Assembly (NCBI GenBank): GCA_035772405.1
Contig: JAYKKM010000047.1
Span: 3,762,001-3,826,000 of the forward strand
Length of the DNA stretch: 64,000 bases
Source: Chrysogorgia sp. JL179-B06
Taxonomy: Eukaryota; Cnidaria; Anthozoa; Scleralcyonacea; Chrysogorgiidae
Reading direction: 5' to 3'
This document shows, piece after piece, positions 23,095 through 33,779 of this stretch. The notes beneath the pieces were generated by a model that saw only the letters and a program-made list of their open reading frames with translations, did not search any database and was not told the DNA's origin. Within the stretch, counting starts at the first letter, position 1. Every line of letters begins with the position of its first letter. Made by a program: the position numbers and the translations under genes.

Positions 23095-25090
23095 ATTTGA
23101 ATTGAGATCTGGTTGAAGCAGTGAAATTATTTCGTTTTCTTTAGATTTTCTAATAAGTCTGCTTGACTCTTGACATAATCGGCATGATTTTAAAGTTTCC
23201 ATTGTTGCATTTCGCCAAGTGTTCACTTACAGCCAGATGTCTATATTGTTTATGTCGTATTTGCTCCTTATGTAAAGTCACTCTGTTTCTGAGGTTTTAA
23301 GTTTGTCCAATATAAAAGCTTTCACACTTGGTGCATATGATTGTATAAACAATGTTCCTTGCTTTACAATTCATTGCCGATTTTATTGTCCAAACTTTTC
23401 CATTTTTTAGTGTAATTGAGTTGCCGGTTTCCAAGTAGTTACAGGTCCCGCATCTTGGTTCTTCACATTTTGTTACGATTGGTGTGTTTTTTTCTGAGGA
23501 GAACTGGGCTTTCATTAGGTGGCGTTTTAGGTTTTTCGGCTGTCGTCGGCTAACTATTATTTTAGTTTGATCCAATACGCACTTCATTTTGGTAGAGTTG
23601 TTGAGGAATTTCAAATTTTCTTTGATTGTTCCGATTGGGGTTATGTGTAATAACCAGTGGAAGTATCTTATTGTTGTTGAGTTTCTCTTTAGCCGATCGT
23701 AATTCGTTTATTTCCAATGCCCTCGCTTTTTCTATTCCCTTTCTAATAATTGTGTTCGGATAGTTTTGTTTCTGTAGGAATTTTTCAAGTTCTCGTAAAC
23801 GTCTATTATACGTCTTCTTTCGTTACAATCGCGCATATTCTTCTGGCTAATGTATATGGAATATTATATTTCGTATATGTTTCGGGTGACACGAGTGAAA
23901 GTCTAGATATTGATGCGTGTCTGTTCCTTTGTAGTAAATGTCAGTGAAAAGTTTCGTTTCTTCTTTATACAGCAATATATCCAAAAACGGTAATTAGTTA
24001 GCGCTTTTTTCCATATAATTTGATCTATGGGTGAAGGTTGTTTAGTAGATTATGAAATTCTAGGAGTTCTTCTTCTGATTTTCGCCATAGTAGGAAACAG
24101 TCGTCTAAATATCTTTTAAATTCCCTAATAAAATTTTCTCTCTCGCTATACTTCCATATTTTTCTTCGTACTTCGTATAAAGTCGCTTCTCCAAGAAACC
24201 CATAACTAGAGTCGCATATGTGGGTGCCATATTTGTACCCATTGCTGTTCCTTGGATTTGTTTGTAGTTTTTTTCATCAAACTGGAATGTGTTTTCCTGG
24301 AGTACAATCGAAATAGCTTTTAGTAGAAATTCTTTAGAAAATGGTCGAGTAAATGATGTTGAATAATTGTCCAGCCAGTATTCAATTGCTTCAAATCCTA
24401 AGTCATGTGGGATGCTTGTGTATAGACTGACGACATCAAAGGATACTATAGTAATGTGTTTTTGTTTATTTCGTTGGGTGTGTGGTTTAGAAAATCCATA
24501 TCGTCTCGAATAAAACTGACTGGGTACTTGCTTGCATAAGGTTTAAGAATTAAGTCCAGTAAGTTACTTAATCGGTTAGTAGGTGATGAAGGTCCGGCTA
24601 CAATAGGTCTCATTTTTAAATGGTGCAGGTGGTGATAATTTAACATAATCTGCATTTTGTCCTTTGACAGCAGTTTTGATGGTTGGTGATTTGTGGATTT
24701 TGGTAGTCCATAAAAGTTCGACGTTTTCCAAGCAAATTTATGGATGTAGTCTATTTCGTTTTTGGTCAGTTCGTGTTCGTACTCTTTGGTTAGTCGTTTA
24801 ATCTTTTTCATAACGGTGTCATCTTTATTTCCTTGTGTTAATTCCTTATAGTTTTCTGTGTCTGTTAGTAATTCAAGAACTTTACTTCTATAATATGTCT
24901 TGTCCATGATAACTGTTGCACCACCTTTGTCCGCTTCCTTAATTATGATTGAATCGCCTCTTTCTAAATGGATTAAAGCTGTTCTTTCCGAAGATGAAAT
25001 GTTATTTTTCCTTGGTGGTAATGGATTTTGTTCACGCAAGTTTGAAAGGGATTCTATGAATTATTTTAAACCCTGTACCTTCTAAATACT
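23095..25090 (-). pseudogene. Decayed second Penelope-like element (RT plus GIY-YIG)
   Basis: Different from the intact element at 20-22 kb. The open part 24446-25039 holds KEADKGGATVIMD and FYGLPKSTNH with RPIVAGPSSPT. The RT continues from about 24440 to 24100 after a frame change, with a FDVVSLYTSIP-like motif A and a GTAMGTNMAPTYA-like motif B. A later open piece (23297-23614) has CGTCNYL and the GIY-YIG start IVYTIICTKCESFYIGQT. Frameshifts and stops separate the parts, so it is inactive. The family differs from the intact copy in all motifs. Confidence 0.8.
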
Positions 25091-26160
25091 CCTTTGAGTT
25101 CACACCTTTTTCTAAAGAAAGGTGTGTTAATTTAACACACCGTGGACGGAATACATATCTTTGCGAAAATTATACCTTTTACAATAACACGTCAATTTTT
25201 GAAAGACGTTCATGTTTGTATATGCACATTTTCAACAATACAATTTCAGCAACACTGCCGAGAAAATATAGTCCCATACATGAAAGTTTACATTTCTGTC
25301 TTCAAATAAAGCATTGAGATTGAACTGTACAGTGCTAAACACTCCATACCAAGATAAATTGTGAGGCAAGACCACAATCTGCTGGTGAGTTGCTGAAACT
25401 TTGTAACTCACATCTCCCGCAACGCGTATCTAACCACCCCTCTCTAGGTTAATTATAGGGTTATAGGATAAGGGTTACGATTAGGGTTATTGTTTCTAAT
25501 TTTCACAACATCCTTTTCAAGGAAAAATCACAACGAAACTGTGTGAGAAATCACAACTGAACTGTGTGAAAAATCACAACTGAACTGTGAATCGAATCGA
25601 ACTTGGGAGTTGATTTGTTACTTTACAAGTCGCTGGTCATACATTACAAGTCATACATTACCATATTGGAATCAATGTATGTTAAGTCTCTCCTCATCTT
25701 AAAACTCCACTCGCTACGAGTGCATGTTCAATATTTTCAACTATGTACTACATTATGAAGTGTAGACGCGGACAAAAATACGATTGGCACGTACACATGC
25801 CAGCATGCAATTGTTCGGGTAACGAGTAATACCGTAATAGGGAATTATATCGGGGCATCAAGCAATTGAATCTGGACATCAAACAATTGAATCGGGTATC
25901 GAGTAATTAAAATATCGGGAATATTGAGCAATTGAATCGAGTCAGCCGCTTTTTGTGGCCAAAAAATACCGGCTTAAAGTATACGTACGTTCGTAAGTTC
26001 GGTCCGTACGTTCGTACATTCGAATTCGATCCCGAGACTCATGCAATCACGCTGCAGTGCGCACGCTATATATTCCGGCTGGAAAAAAAATAACAGATTG
26101 CAAATAGGCTTTCAATTCGGAAACCTCAGAACGACTTTACTAGTTCCCTTTCAAGTTCGC
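25091..26160. other. Intergenic with short tandem repeats
   Basis: At 25530-25600 about three 23-bp units (aaatcacaactgaactgtgtg) are tandem. At 25840-25935 a degenerate motif around gcaattgaatcggg recurs about four times. Near 25985-26025 tacgttcgtac repeats. No gene was seen. Confidence 0.55.
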
Positions 26161-26254
26161 ATATGATGTCATATGTACTTAGCCTCAACTTAATATATTG
26201 TAACGATCAGACTTGGACGATTTGTATCATGATAAAATTGTCATTTTGCGCGGG

Positions 26255-26700
26255 TGTGCCTCTTCTTTCTCTCTCGTCCTTCACCACCCCTCTTTCCCCC
26301 TGCCGTTTCCCTCCCTATTCCATGTCCTCCCCTTTTCTCCCCCTTTCATTTCATTTCATTTTATGTTCTTCGTTTTCCTTCGTTTTCCTTCACTCCCCTT
26401 CCATATGTAGACCCTTTCCTTCCCTGCTCTTCCACGTTTTACCCTTCTTTCCATATCCTTCCCTTTCGTGCCATTTCTCTTCCCTTTTCTTTTCTTCTTT
26501 TTTTCTTCTCTCTCCATTTCTTCTTTTCCCCTTTTCTTTTCTTCTCTTCCCTTTTCTCCCCTTCCCTTCCCTGCCCTTCTCTTTCTTTTCTTTTCTTATC
26601 TTCTATTATCATCCCTTCCTGTCCATTCCCTTCTCATCCCTTCCCTCCATGTACTTGCCTTTCCATTCCGTTCCCTTCCTTCTTTTCCCTTTTCTTATCT
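26255..26700. repeat. Long polypyrimidine (C/T) tract
   Basis: About 450 bp, mostly tccct, ttttc and cttcc runs on the plus strand, with very few purines. It opens several long but meaningless Pro/Ser/Phe/Leu frames. It could adopt triplex (H-DNA) structure. Confidence 0.85.
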
Positions 26701-26734
26701 CTATCAGATGTTCTTGTTGCTGAGGTATATATTG

Positions 26735-26930
26735 AGGATACGTGAACGATCGTCAAGCTCATATCCTCAGAAAAATGATTCTGAGTCCCATACACGAGTC
26801 GAAGGTTACAGGTTCGATTCCTGTACGGGACTCAGAATAATTTTTCTAAGGATATGAACTTGACGATCGTCCACGTATCGTCTGTCTACTCCGAGCTCTC
26901 CCACATTCACTACAACATTGAGGTATATAT
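26735..26930 (+). repeat. tRNA-derived SINE-like repeat B, copy 1
   Basis: Contains a T-arm/B-box-like segment (aggttcgattcctgtac) followed by a shared tail (gacgatcgtcca, ctccgagctctcccacattc). Related copies lie at 30085-30250, 30290-30530 and 32195-32345. The D-arm part is degenerate, so it is not a functional tRNA. Confidence 0.6.
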
Positions 26931-26964
26931 TGATAAATTTGCATTATCAGACTCTACTTAATAG

Positions 26965-27375
26965 GAAAGTGAAAAGGTGGTAAACTGCCAAGAATTTAGT
27001 GACGAGATACTGACGTTTCGAGCGGAGCCCTTCATCAGAGTAAGACGAGATGAAATAAAATAAATAGGGCTTATATATATGCCAAAAGGGTGTCACAAGT
27101 AGAAAGTGGCCAATCAAATGCACGGGAGATAAACAAACTAATAATTGATGAGATGCGAAAAGTTAAACATTTGCTGTTTTTACAGTTGATCAGCAAACAG
27201 ACTGAGGGGGAGAAATGACAGGTCCAATAAGGGATTAGGCGATAATATATTAGCAGTAAGAAACAAAAACTTGAAAAGGAAAGTGCATAAGCTAATAATA
27301 AAAAGTTCCAAGCAAACTAAAATAACAAAAAATTTGTAGGAAATTAAATATATGCCACCCTTTTTCACTGTGCTT
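26965..27375 (-). mobile_element. Hammerhead-bearing repeat, family C (long copy)
   Basis: Starts with gtgaaaaggtggtaaactgc on the plus strand, includes the hammerhead at 27008-27042, then gccaaaagggtgtcacaag and about 280 bp that is also found at 36586-36870. It resembles a Penelope or retrozyme-type non-coding unit. No intact ORF. Confidence 0.6.
27008..27042 (-). ncRNA. Hammerhead ribozyme, family C copy 2
   Basis: On the minus strand, helix I is UACU/AGUA, the core CUGAUGA, helix II GGGC/GCUC with loop UCC, GAAA, helix III from the palindrome ACGU, and GUC as cleavage triplet. All core residues are canonical. With only two base pairs and no loop in helix III, a dimeric form is needed. 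Confidence 0.7.
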
Positions 27376-27379
27376 CCTC

Positions 27380-27920
27380 AGAAGCAAAGAAGCTGCACCA
27401 TCACTACCCCGAAGGTAAAGATAGCTGGTGTGGTTTTATGAGGGATAAGGCGACAGGTAAGAAAGAATATAAGCATGGTACTGGGCTGCCTGTATCAGTT
27501 ATTGCTGAGTTGAAGCCAGTATTTCTTAGACTCAGTGATGACAGCCTGTTGTCAAGATGCCTAGATTGTAAAACTCCAAATCAGAACGAATCCCTGAATG
27601 CAATGATTTGGGAACGCTTGCCCAAGCAAGTATTTGTGGGATCAGATGTCCTGCGGCTCGGGGTATATGATGCTGTTGCTCATTTTAACATTGGTGCTAA
27701 TTCTGCAGTGCAAGTGCTAAACAATATGGGTATTATTCCTGGAGAGTTTTGTTTGCAAGTATGTACTTCCACAGATCAGCTTCGAATCAGGAAGGCAAAT
27801 TACAAGGCAGATGAAAAGAACAAAAAGCAACGGAAAATTATTCGGGCGAAAAGGAAACAAAAAGGAGACAAAGAACAATTAAAAGAAGGAGTGACATATG
27901 ATTCTGGTTCATTCCCATAG
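27380..27920 (+). pseudogene. Mutator-like transposase C-terminal fragment
   Basis: Open from about 27380 (KKLHHHYPEGKDSWCGF) through the frame at 27438-27920. Features include HHHYP, the GLP..VIAELKPVF and LSDDSLL segments, a NQNESLNAMIW motif and a basic C-terminus ending GSFP. These match my recollection of the Mutator-like transposase domain proteins common in invertebrate genomes. The 5' part is missing; sequence before it is a Penelope-type repeat, although a pyrimidine-rich AG (ctgtgcttcctcag) could be an acceptor. About 180 residues remain of a normally much longer protein. Confidence 0.65.
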
Positions 27921-27924
27921 TGAG

Positions 27925-28645
27925 CATAAGATAGAACATCATAAGATATGTATAATATTTGATTTTCATTGATTGTATATAATGATACATTTTTAAAGTG
28001 CGTTTTCTCAAAATTTCGCTATTTGAGTCACTTTAAAAAGAATATCTTAAAAAATATTTGATGAAACTATCTGAAATTTTCTGAGCTAACTAAATACTAG
28101 TTTGCCTAAGGACTGAACCTAAAACTTAATTCAATCCGAACTACCGTCTTGTATGATTAATATGATTCAAACATAAATATTTTGTAAAAGGACAAGGAAA
28201 TTATGTATTTTTTAGGTTCAGAATCTAGATTTATCTTTTTAGATTGCCCCAATAGCATTTATTTGCTCCATTTAACATTATTTGGCTCTGAATCGTTTTT
28301 AAAAAGAGCGGACTAAAATCACCATTGGGGTCTGTATCTTGGTTACCATGGCAACAATCAGCACATAAACTGTACTGTTTTTATGCTATCAGCTATATGT
28401 ATCCAACCAAACCATAAGAAATTACATATAGGCTATTTTAAGCAAAATTAAAATTTGCATGTGGAAGACCACCTTATTTGACCTATAATAATAATAATAC
28501 TTATTGTTTAGCAAACCTCCACAATCATGAATTGGATAATTCGTTGTTTAGCTCGACCTCCGGGGTAAGTCATTTTAATAAATTATATAGTTATAGTTAC
28601 TAAATAACTCTTACAAATTGGACATCGAAACGTCTTGTGCGTCCC
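27925..28645. other. Intergenic, nothing recognised
   Basis: AT-rich sequence after the transposase fragment. No second exon or terminal inverted repeat was identified. Confidence 0.4.
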
Positions 28646-28649
28646 ATCC

Positions 28650-28805
28650 AGTAGCGAAGTTGGCCATAGCAACTGGTCATGCTCTACAAATTATGAAACG
28701 ATTTACATATTCAGATCTTTAGAAATGTATTGTTTTCAAAATATGCAGATGTTTACAAATTAGCATAGCATGACCAGTTGCTAAGGCCAGCTTCGCCACT
28801 GCTCC
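28650..28805. mobile_element. Foldback element with arms of about 45 bp
   Basis: The left arm agtagcgaagttggccatag...gcatg (28651-28695) and right arm catgaccagttgc...gccagcttcgccactgct (28757-28803) are inverted copies around a spacer of about 60 bp. Confidence 0.65.
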
Positions 28806-29364
28806 CATCGTCTCTGAGCTAAAACACTATAACTCCTAACACTAATTCTGAAATAAAGAAACACTATAAAACCTACTTCCAAAGCAAAAGTGTACTGTGA
28901 TTATTTAGAAGGAGTCATTGAACTTCAACGCGTAATTGTTGGACTGAACTCCCCATTGCGTCAAACAGAATAGATATTTTGCACATGACTCGGTTTCCTT
29001 TGTTCTTTGCAGGGAATATATTCAATAGTCCCTGTGCATTAACTGTCTGAAAAGCTGGTGGCGATTTTTGATTGTAACAATGGCAAAACTATAGATTAAT
29101 ATTCCCCTCCAATATCCCTCTAATATTCCGGCCTCTAACATTCCCCGTTATATAGTATTCTCCTCTATTACCAAGTTCTAGCATATTGAACAGAACGAAC
29201 ATAACGATTTACAATTCAGTCACATTTAACACACGAGAATCCCACTATAAGGTACGTTCGTACTTATAGTTTGTTCTATTATTTCATCGCGTTGCCGACG
29301 CATTGCAAATCATCCACTGAAAAAAGCATTTATTTTCTATCGTGTCTCCTGTCAACCTCGCCCA

Positions 29365-29475
29365 TGTGAAATATAAGTACGTTATTTTGATGCCCCTCGA
29401 GGATATGTGTTTATTCACCTTGAATAAATTAATCACATACCCCGATGGGCCTCAAAATAACCTATACTTATTAAA
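29365..29475. repeat. Inverted repeat
   Basis: The arms aatataagtacgttattttg...gaggatatgtg and cacataccccgat...caaaataacctatacttatt pair over about 40 bp. The open frame at 29342-29629 spans it and is not supported. Confidence 0.55.
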
Positions 29476-30084
29476 CATTATAATTATTAATCATTATATT
29501 GGAGCACATCAGTCTATTTTTATTAATCGTGTGCGTTGCCGGCATATTTATCCATCGACAATATTATTATTAGCAATGCACGGCAATCATGTGAACTGTC
29601 ATCTGTACATAAAAGAAAGACCCTTTTAAATGGTTAAACGATATCTTTAACTTGTAATCGCTTGAACCCTCTTGCATGTCTTACAACGTGGTCCATGATT
29701 CGTGATTCCTCATTCCGTCCTTGCATCCGGTTGTTGCTTAGGTTACCCAGCAGACTTCGTGAAGTTCTGAATACATTTTCTTTTGAATGAAGAGGAATAG
29801 TGATTGTGATGTATACAAGTCTTATATCCCAAGTTTGTGACGATCAATATAACTCATGAAGACTGGTCGTAAGAGGGGCTTTGTATATATCGAACAAGAT
29901 GACTAGGTCTGTCGACAAGTTCAATGTTGCTTTCGGTAAGTAAATAACGATGAATACTAATTATTAGACGAATACTAATTATTTTTTATAGTATTTATAG
30001 ACGAATAGTAATTATTTTTACAGCTTCACTAAAAACCTTTTTATATAGGATCTATATTGTGTCAATATACACACTACTGTAGTG

Positions 30085-30250
30085 AATGTGGGAGAGCTTG
30101 GGGTAGACATCATGCAGTCGATACATGGACGTTCGTCAAACTAATAGTTTCAGAGAAATGTTTCCGAGTTCTGGAGAGGAACCGAACCTGTAACCTCCTG
30201 ATTGAGACGCTTTAACAATTGAGCTACCGAGACTCAGATGAAATTAAGCG
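30085..30250 (-). repeat. tRNA-derived SINE-like repeat B, copy 2
   Basis: On the minus strand an A-box-like GGTAGCTCAATTGTTAAAGC and a B-box-like GGTTCGGTTCC are spaced as in a tRNA. They are followed by the shared tail with gacgaacgtccatgtatcg and cccaagctctcccacattcac. It has the most tRNA-like head of this family, but acceptor-stem pairing is poor. Confidence 0.6.
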
Positions 30251-30289
30251 ATGGTTACAATTATGTACTGGTAGTGGTTCGATTGATAT

Positions 30290-30530
30290 AAGTTTAGATA
30301 AGGCTCTGCGTATAAGCTATGACCTTGACGATCGTCCATGTTGAGGCCATGAGCTTGACGATCGTCCATGTATCATCTCAGTGTATATATTAACACATCC
30401 AATCATAGGCAGTACATATATCAATCGATCCAATGTAACCTTCGCTGGTTTGATTCCTGTCCGGGACTCAGAAATATACTGTATTTATCGGTCGGCAGAA
30501 TATAAGGCTAGGAGGTTGACGATTGTCAAA
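30290..30530. repeat. SINE-like repeat B, degenerate copies
   Basis: Contains two tail words (cttgacgatcgtccatgt at about 30323 and 30355) and a head remnant (tttgattcctgtccgggactc at about 30450). Confidence 0.45.
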
Positions 30531-30726
30531 ACCATTGCTGTGTCGAACGATTCATTTTCACGCATTTAAATTGTTGTAAAGCCTCATGTATACAAGAGAT
30601 GTGAATAGCTCCGCTACTTGAGAAAGTCGTTTGTGAGACTCTTCAGCTTGTGAAGATGAGATGTCTTCCTGTGCAGACTCGAGATAACGGCGATGTTTAA
30701 ATATGAAAATGTCTGGCTGTTCTGAC

Positions 30727-30806
30727 CGTGTTTCAATAGCTCAGTGGTCTTACCGACGATGCGTTGATTCGGAGACCTCGTGTTCGATTCCCGCGGTTGG
30801 GGCAGT
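30727..30806 (+). repeat. tRNA-like SINE head
   Basis: An A-box-like aatagctcagtggtctta and a B-box-like gtgttcgattcccgc are spaced as in a tRNA. The arms do not close into a proper cloverleaf, so this is tRNA-derived rather than a tRNA gene. Confidence 0.45.
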
Positions 30807-30841
30807 TCAGATCCTTCATATAATTATTGTATACATGTTAA

Positions 30842-30924
<83 letters not shown>
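30842..30924. repeat. (CT)n then (TA)n microsatellite
   Basis: About 34 CT units followed by a short TA run. Confidence 0.95.
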
Positions 30925-31280
30925 CGCAACAACGCAACGTACTTAAGAGTCAGCCATTCGATAACCTGCGTATGCAGGACACGTTTACTAGTGATCTGTT
31001 TACGCAATTTCGGCAGATAATTGTCTCAAAGTTCTATTTATTTGATAAAATATTATCTACGCACCACACCACATTATCTCATTCGATAAACTATTTCTCG
31101 TAAGACTCCTGAAATTCTGAAAATATTTTAACAAACCTATTAAGCTTTTATTATTAAGCTTTATTATATTGCTCATAGTGGTAGATAATGTTTTATAAAA
31201 TAACATGTATGCGACGTTGCAGGCTCTGATTGGTCAATATACTCGCGTGTTTGAATCAAACCCTCTGCTTGTTCTTTTGT

Positions 31281-31482
31281 ATTATTTTATAAAAGAAATA
31301 CCTAATGGTTTTTCCGTGTTTGGACACTGTGATCCAAACACTTGGGAAATTGCTCGACTTTCGAAAAGCAAAAAACACTCGCCTAGCGGCTCGTATTTAC
31401 TCTTTTCTCCAGTCTCGCAACTTCCCGCGTGTTTGGATCACAGTATCCAAACACGGAAACCATTAGGCATTTCTTTAACCCA
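31281..31482. mobile_element. Foldback/MITE with arms of about 55 bp
   Basis: The arms aaagaaatacctaatggttt...ccgtgtttgg and ccaaacacgg...aaccattaggcatttctt are inverted copies. Internally gatccaaacac is inverted again. The open frame 31205-31528 crosses it and is spurious. Similar ccaaacac/gtgtttgg words occur in the block at 10.3-11.3 kb. Confidence 0.65.
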
Positions 31483-31489
31483 ATATTGT

Positions 31490-32190
31490 ACTTATAGTGC
31501 AGTACATTATATCTGGGAAACACCTTAATTCTCAAATATAAACTTGTTTCGTCTATATCAATGTTAAAATCAACATCAATCTTAAAATGTGCTAATAGCC
31601 AACATTCGATTCATCTGACCCCATTGTCAGTTCTCAGCTGAAGCGGAACATAATGTCGTGCGTCAGCGATATAGTCATTACCTACTGTACCTATAATTGT
31701 CTCGCGTGACATTAATTTCACCATTAATTTTGCTCAAACGACATTAATTTTACTTCTTCATGCTTTCGGCAGAAAAACATCTTGGAATCTTGTTTTGTTC
31801 AATATGAGAATTAGAATGGCAAGCCTAACCAATTAACAAGCATAACATCTACAGCAACTACTTTAAAAAGAAGGTTAAAGATCTTTAGATAGCCATATAT
31901 GATATTCATTGTAGCTAGGATTACATAACAAACTTGGGGTTAGATAAATGGTCTCGAAAACTAAGGCCAAACTGCGATATTTGGTGGAACGTCGACGTTT
32001 CACAATTTCCGATTTGGATATATCCAAAAAATTCCCACTAATTAATGAATTTTGAGAATACGTGGATATTTCCTTTATTTCGTGCGGATCCAAAAATTAA
32101 GATAAAGAACTTCAGTTCGATTATCTGAACTATCAAACCAATAAACTAGCTGGTGAGTCGATAAACGTTTTATTCAACCTTTCTAAAACA
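31490..32190. other. Intergenic, nothing recognised
   Basis: No exon, tRNA-like signal or clear repeat found. Confidence 0.4.
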
Positions 32191-32194
32191 GTGT

Positions 32195-32345
32195 GCACAT
32201 GGCGATACATGGACGATCGGCAATCTTACAGGTTCGATCCCTCATCCCTGACCGCGATTCAGGTACATTTTCTAAGGATTTGAGCTTGTCGATCGTCCAG
32301 TATCGCCTGTCAACTCCAAGCTCCACCTGACCTCGTCCGAAATGT
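32195..32345 (+). repeat. SINE-like repeat B, copy 4
   Basis: Has ttacaggttcgatccct, then attttctaaggatttgagct and gtcgatcgtcca, the same order as the copy at 26.8 kb. Confidence 0.55.
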
Positions 32346-32723
32346 CGTCCAGTATATGTTTTATCATGGCCCTGAACACACAGACATCTTTACCGATAAT
32401 TTCCTGGCTGGTTTGATCTGTTTATGCGTAATGAAGATCACGCAAGTTTTCTCCATTATTATATTGATTTTCTTCGATGTCAAACAAATTTTACTTGTGA
32501 ATGCTCGCCCTGTGTTAACCTCCCTACAAAGCAATTTCAATTTCAATCCATTATATTCACGAATGTTGTTTAAATTAAATGTGTCGAGACCTATTTTTGA
32601 ACAAGTCTACTTGTCCTAGAATAATAATTTGCATAATTAATAATATTAATAATTTATGCCACACATATATCGGCACTGGCATATTATATATATATATATA
32701 TATTATATATTATAGTACAATAT

Positions 32724-32765
32724 CTACAGACACGTGTTTCGCTGTTCCACACCTCATCAGTGTAG
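32724..32765 (-). ncRNA. Hammerhead ribozyme, family B copy 1
   Basis: On the minus strand, helix I is CUACA/UGUAG, the core CUGAUGA, helix II GGUGU/ACAGC (one mismatch) with loop GGA, GAAA, the self-complementary helix III ACACGUGU, and GUC. It is preceded on the plus side by a short TA tract (32686-32714). Related sequence continues to about 32850 (gtgtagcttgg, gacaaccgcttgtggta). Confidence 0.75.
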
Positions 32766-33274
32766 CTTGGTACATTCTAGATATGGGCATGAGAACTAAT
32801 TGTACACAAGCGATTGCCGGTGACAACCGCTTGTGGTACAAACGGCGGTCATGCGCTGAAAGCCGTATTTCTATAACTCGATGGAAAACATGGATTTTTC
32901 AAACGAACCTTTGCTCACAAACAGCTAAAATATCGATAAATATGTTCTGTGACAGCCAACAAGAAGAAAAACGAGAGATTGTATGCTTTTCTTCACAGTT
33001 AAGAGCGTTTATGTTCATTTGAGCAGCCGACGACGCTCATGTATAGCGTGGGTAAAGAGAAATGTATATTTTCATCATTTTAATAAGAGTCTTATTAGTT
33101 ATTTCCTCAGTATTATTTTATAAAGGAAATACAAAACATCTTTCCGTGGCACAGGCGAGGAAACCCTTGCCATGCGGGCTCGTGTAGATTGTTGCCGGAT
33201 GAAAATCTAGATTGTTGCCGGATGAAACTTCTCATTAATCTTTAATTATTTTTGAAAAACACCGATGCATATTT

Positions 33275-33391
<117 letters not shown>

Positions 33392-33437
33392 CAAAGTGAA
33401 AAGGTGGTAAACTGCCAAGAATTTAGAATAGACGAGA

Positions 33438-33472
33438 TACTGACGTTTCGAGCGGAGCCCTTCATCAGAGTA
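33438..33472 (-). ncRNA. Hammerhead ribozyme, family C copy 3
   Basis: Identical in core and in helices I and II to the copy at 27.0 kb. It lies in a unit of about 90 bp set between (TA)n at 33277-33390 and a short TA tract at 33478-33495. Confidence 0.7.
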
Positions 33473-33593
33473 AGACCTATATATATATATATATAATCAA
33501 GAAGTCTTACGTCATAATCCACTCAGTACTGCAAAAAACAGTTTTAACTGAGTGGACTGACAACTAGATGAGCAGTGCCTATAGGTCAACCAG

Positions 33594-33647
33594 CAATCGC
33601 GGACAGCTGTTTCGCCCTATTATATTTAGGACTCGTCAGCGCGATGA
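33594..33647 (-). ncRNA. Hammerhead ribozyme, family A copy 2
   Basis: On the minus strand, helix I is AUCGCG (33640-33645) with CGCGAU (33596-33601), the core CUGACGA, helix II GUCCUA/UAGGGC, GAAA, helix III ACAGCUGU and GUC (33602-33604). Helix I and II bases differ from copy 1 at 86-134, yet both remain paired. The unit (33497-33677) is flanked by short TA tracts. Confidence 0.8.
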
Positions 33648-33675
33648 AGCTGATGACCTAGCACATCCAAATAGG

Positions 33676-33706
33676 TATATATTATATATTATATATATAT
33701 ATATTT
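33676..33706. repeat. Short TA tracts and shared flank
   Basis: A TA-rich tract. The following atctcgctctacctcagtat...gagcact (33743-33772) recurs near 19452-19480, showing that both belong to one repeat family. Confidence 0.55.
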
Positions 33707-33779
33707 AAAAAATTTTAAATATAAAATGTATATACAAAGTTTTATCTCGCTCTACCTCAGTATTGAGCACTTGATGATC

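Noticed and set aside
26163..26857. Overlapping Pro/Ser/Phe-rich ORFs of up to 186 codons
   Set aside because: Three frames are open at once because the tract is almost pure pyrimidine. There is no protein-like composition.
28622..28640. CGAAACGTC near a foldback element
   Set aside because: No upstream CUGANGA box and no helix II pairing.
31205..31528. 107-codon ORF
   Set aside because: It spans the inverted repeat at 31281-31482, has no recognisable domain and no splice support.
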